Shown here in pieces: positions 5,950 to 6,393 of a stretch of 6,393 nt of DNA (position 1 is the first letter of the stretch; each line of letters begins with the position of its first letter). The translations under genes were made by a program, and so were the position numbers. The notes beneath the pieces were generated by a model. It was not told the origin of the DNA. It ran no database searches and was given only the letters and a program-made list of their open reading frames with translations. The DNA lies in contig QMYL01000060.1 in the NCBI GenBank assembly GCA_003662645.1, positions 1-6,393 of the forward strand. The letters are read 5' to 3'. Source of the DNA: Candidatus Bathyarchaeota archaeon (lineage in GTDB: Archaea > Thermoproteota > Bathyarchaeia > Bathyarchaeales > B26-1).

Positions 5950-6393
5950 GTTTATTAGGTGGATCTCGTCTATCGGCGGAACTCCTCCCCAGTAATCCTC
6001 AAATTTCTCCAGAACTATCTCGGTGGCAGTTATACTTTTCATAACGTATGGACCCGTGCCAATATATACTGAAGGCCTGAACGCTTTAAGGTCCTCTATT
6101 ATATCCTGGAATGGCGTTGAGTTTGTGAAGATATCGTACCCTTCCTCAATCTTTGCTCTAACTCTATCCGCAAACTCTCCGTACTGGGTGACTGGAAGCA
6201 CCTCATAGTGCCACAAAACGTAGAAGGGTACATAATCGTTCGGTTCCTTCATGTAGAAAATCAGCGTGTAGTCATCTACCTTCGTTATATTCTTGAGGTA
6301 TTTCCACGGTCTATGCTTGAAGAGGTAGAGTCCGCTGTAGAAGGTTGCAATTATATCGTCTGCTGTCAGTTCATGCCTGTCATGGAATAGTAC
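5944..6393 (-). repeat. Direct repeat, copy 2, running off the window edge
   Basis: The second copy of the 450-bp unit, in the same orientation. Its left boundary is sharp: identity starts at TTTCACG (5944-5950) and stops one base before it. Its right end is set only by the edge of the window, so the true repeat may be longer. The last 83 bp are identical to copy 1. Confidence 0.95.
5947..6393 (-). CDS. Partial second copy of the binding-protein gene, fused in frame to the intact one
   Basis: This open frame enters from the window edge and encodes 149 residues matching residues 109-257 of the intact binding protein, with one difference (Leu for Met at residue 152). It contains LTADD near its start and GTGPY, and ends at the hinge-region strand DEIHLINV. 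There it runs without a stop or spacer into GTGAAA, the first two codons of the downstream gene. The copy has no lobe 2, no C-terminal repeat domain and no anchor. Codons differ at 11 other sites without changing the protein, so it descends from a copy that was under selection rather than from decaying DNA. It may be the N-terminal part of a tandem fusion, a broken paralogue, or the product of an assembly join. If translated through, the downstream signal peptide would sit inside the protein as a membrane segment. Confidence 0.6.

Overview
The window looks archaeal, most likely from the Thermoproteota side (Bathyarchaeia-like lineages fit, but this is an impression, not a proof). The reasons are TATA-like TTTAAA boxes upstream of starts, TTG and GTG start codons, frequent AGA/AGG arginine codons, and a solute-binding protein held by a C-terminal membrane anchor behind a proline linker and rich in N-glycosylation sequons. 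Nothing in the window is an rRNA, tRNA, CRISPR array or recognisable transposase.

Layout from left to right. Positions 51-1160 (minus) hold a uroporphyrinogen-decarboxylase-superfamily protein of the methyltransferase-like kind. Positions 1176-1547 are a gene-poor stretch with TATA-like boxes, one clear imperfect hairpin and a few very short reading frames. Positions 1569-1775 (plus) encode a 68-residue protein with two membrane segments. Positions 1858-5949 (minus) form a peptide/oligosaccharide-type (Dpp/Opp) ABC importer. In transcription order these are a large anchored binding protein (3832-5949), permease DppB (2801-3790) and permease DppC (1858-2793). The two ATPases that power such importers are not in the window.

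The most notable feature is at the right end. Positions 5944-6393 repeat 5176-5625 at a constant offset of 768 bp (256 codons), with 12 substitutions, no gaps and only one amino-acid change. This second copy encodes residues 109-258 of the binding protein. It joins in frame, with no spacer, exactly at the GTG start codon of the intact gene, where both sequences share GTGAAA. The reading frame therefore stays open through the signal peptide to the window edge. This could be a real tandem partial duplication or fusion of a binding-protein gene, or a chimeric join of two related copies or strains in an assembly; the sequence alone cannot decide. I see no clear evidence for an undescribed defence or mobile system.

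How the genes work together: the anchored binding protein would capture a peptide or oligosaccharide outside the cell and pass it to the DppB-DppC channel. A T-rich tract between the binding protein and the permeases could lower permease expression relative to the binding protein. The decarboxylase-family gene and the small membrane protein have no demonstrable functional link to the importer.
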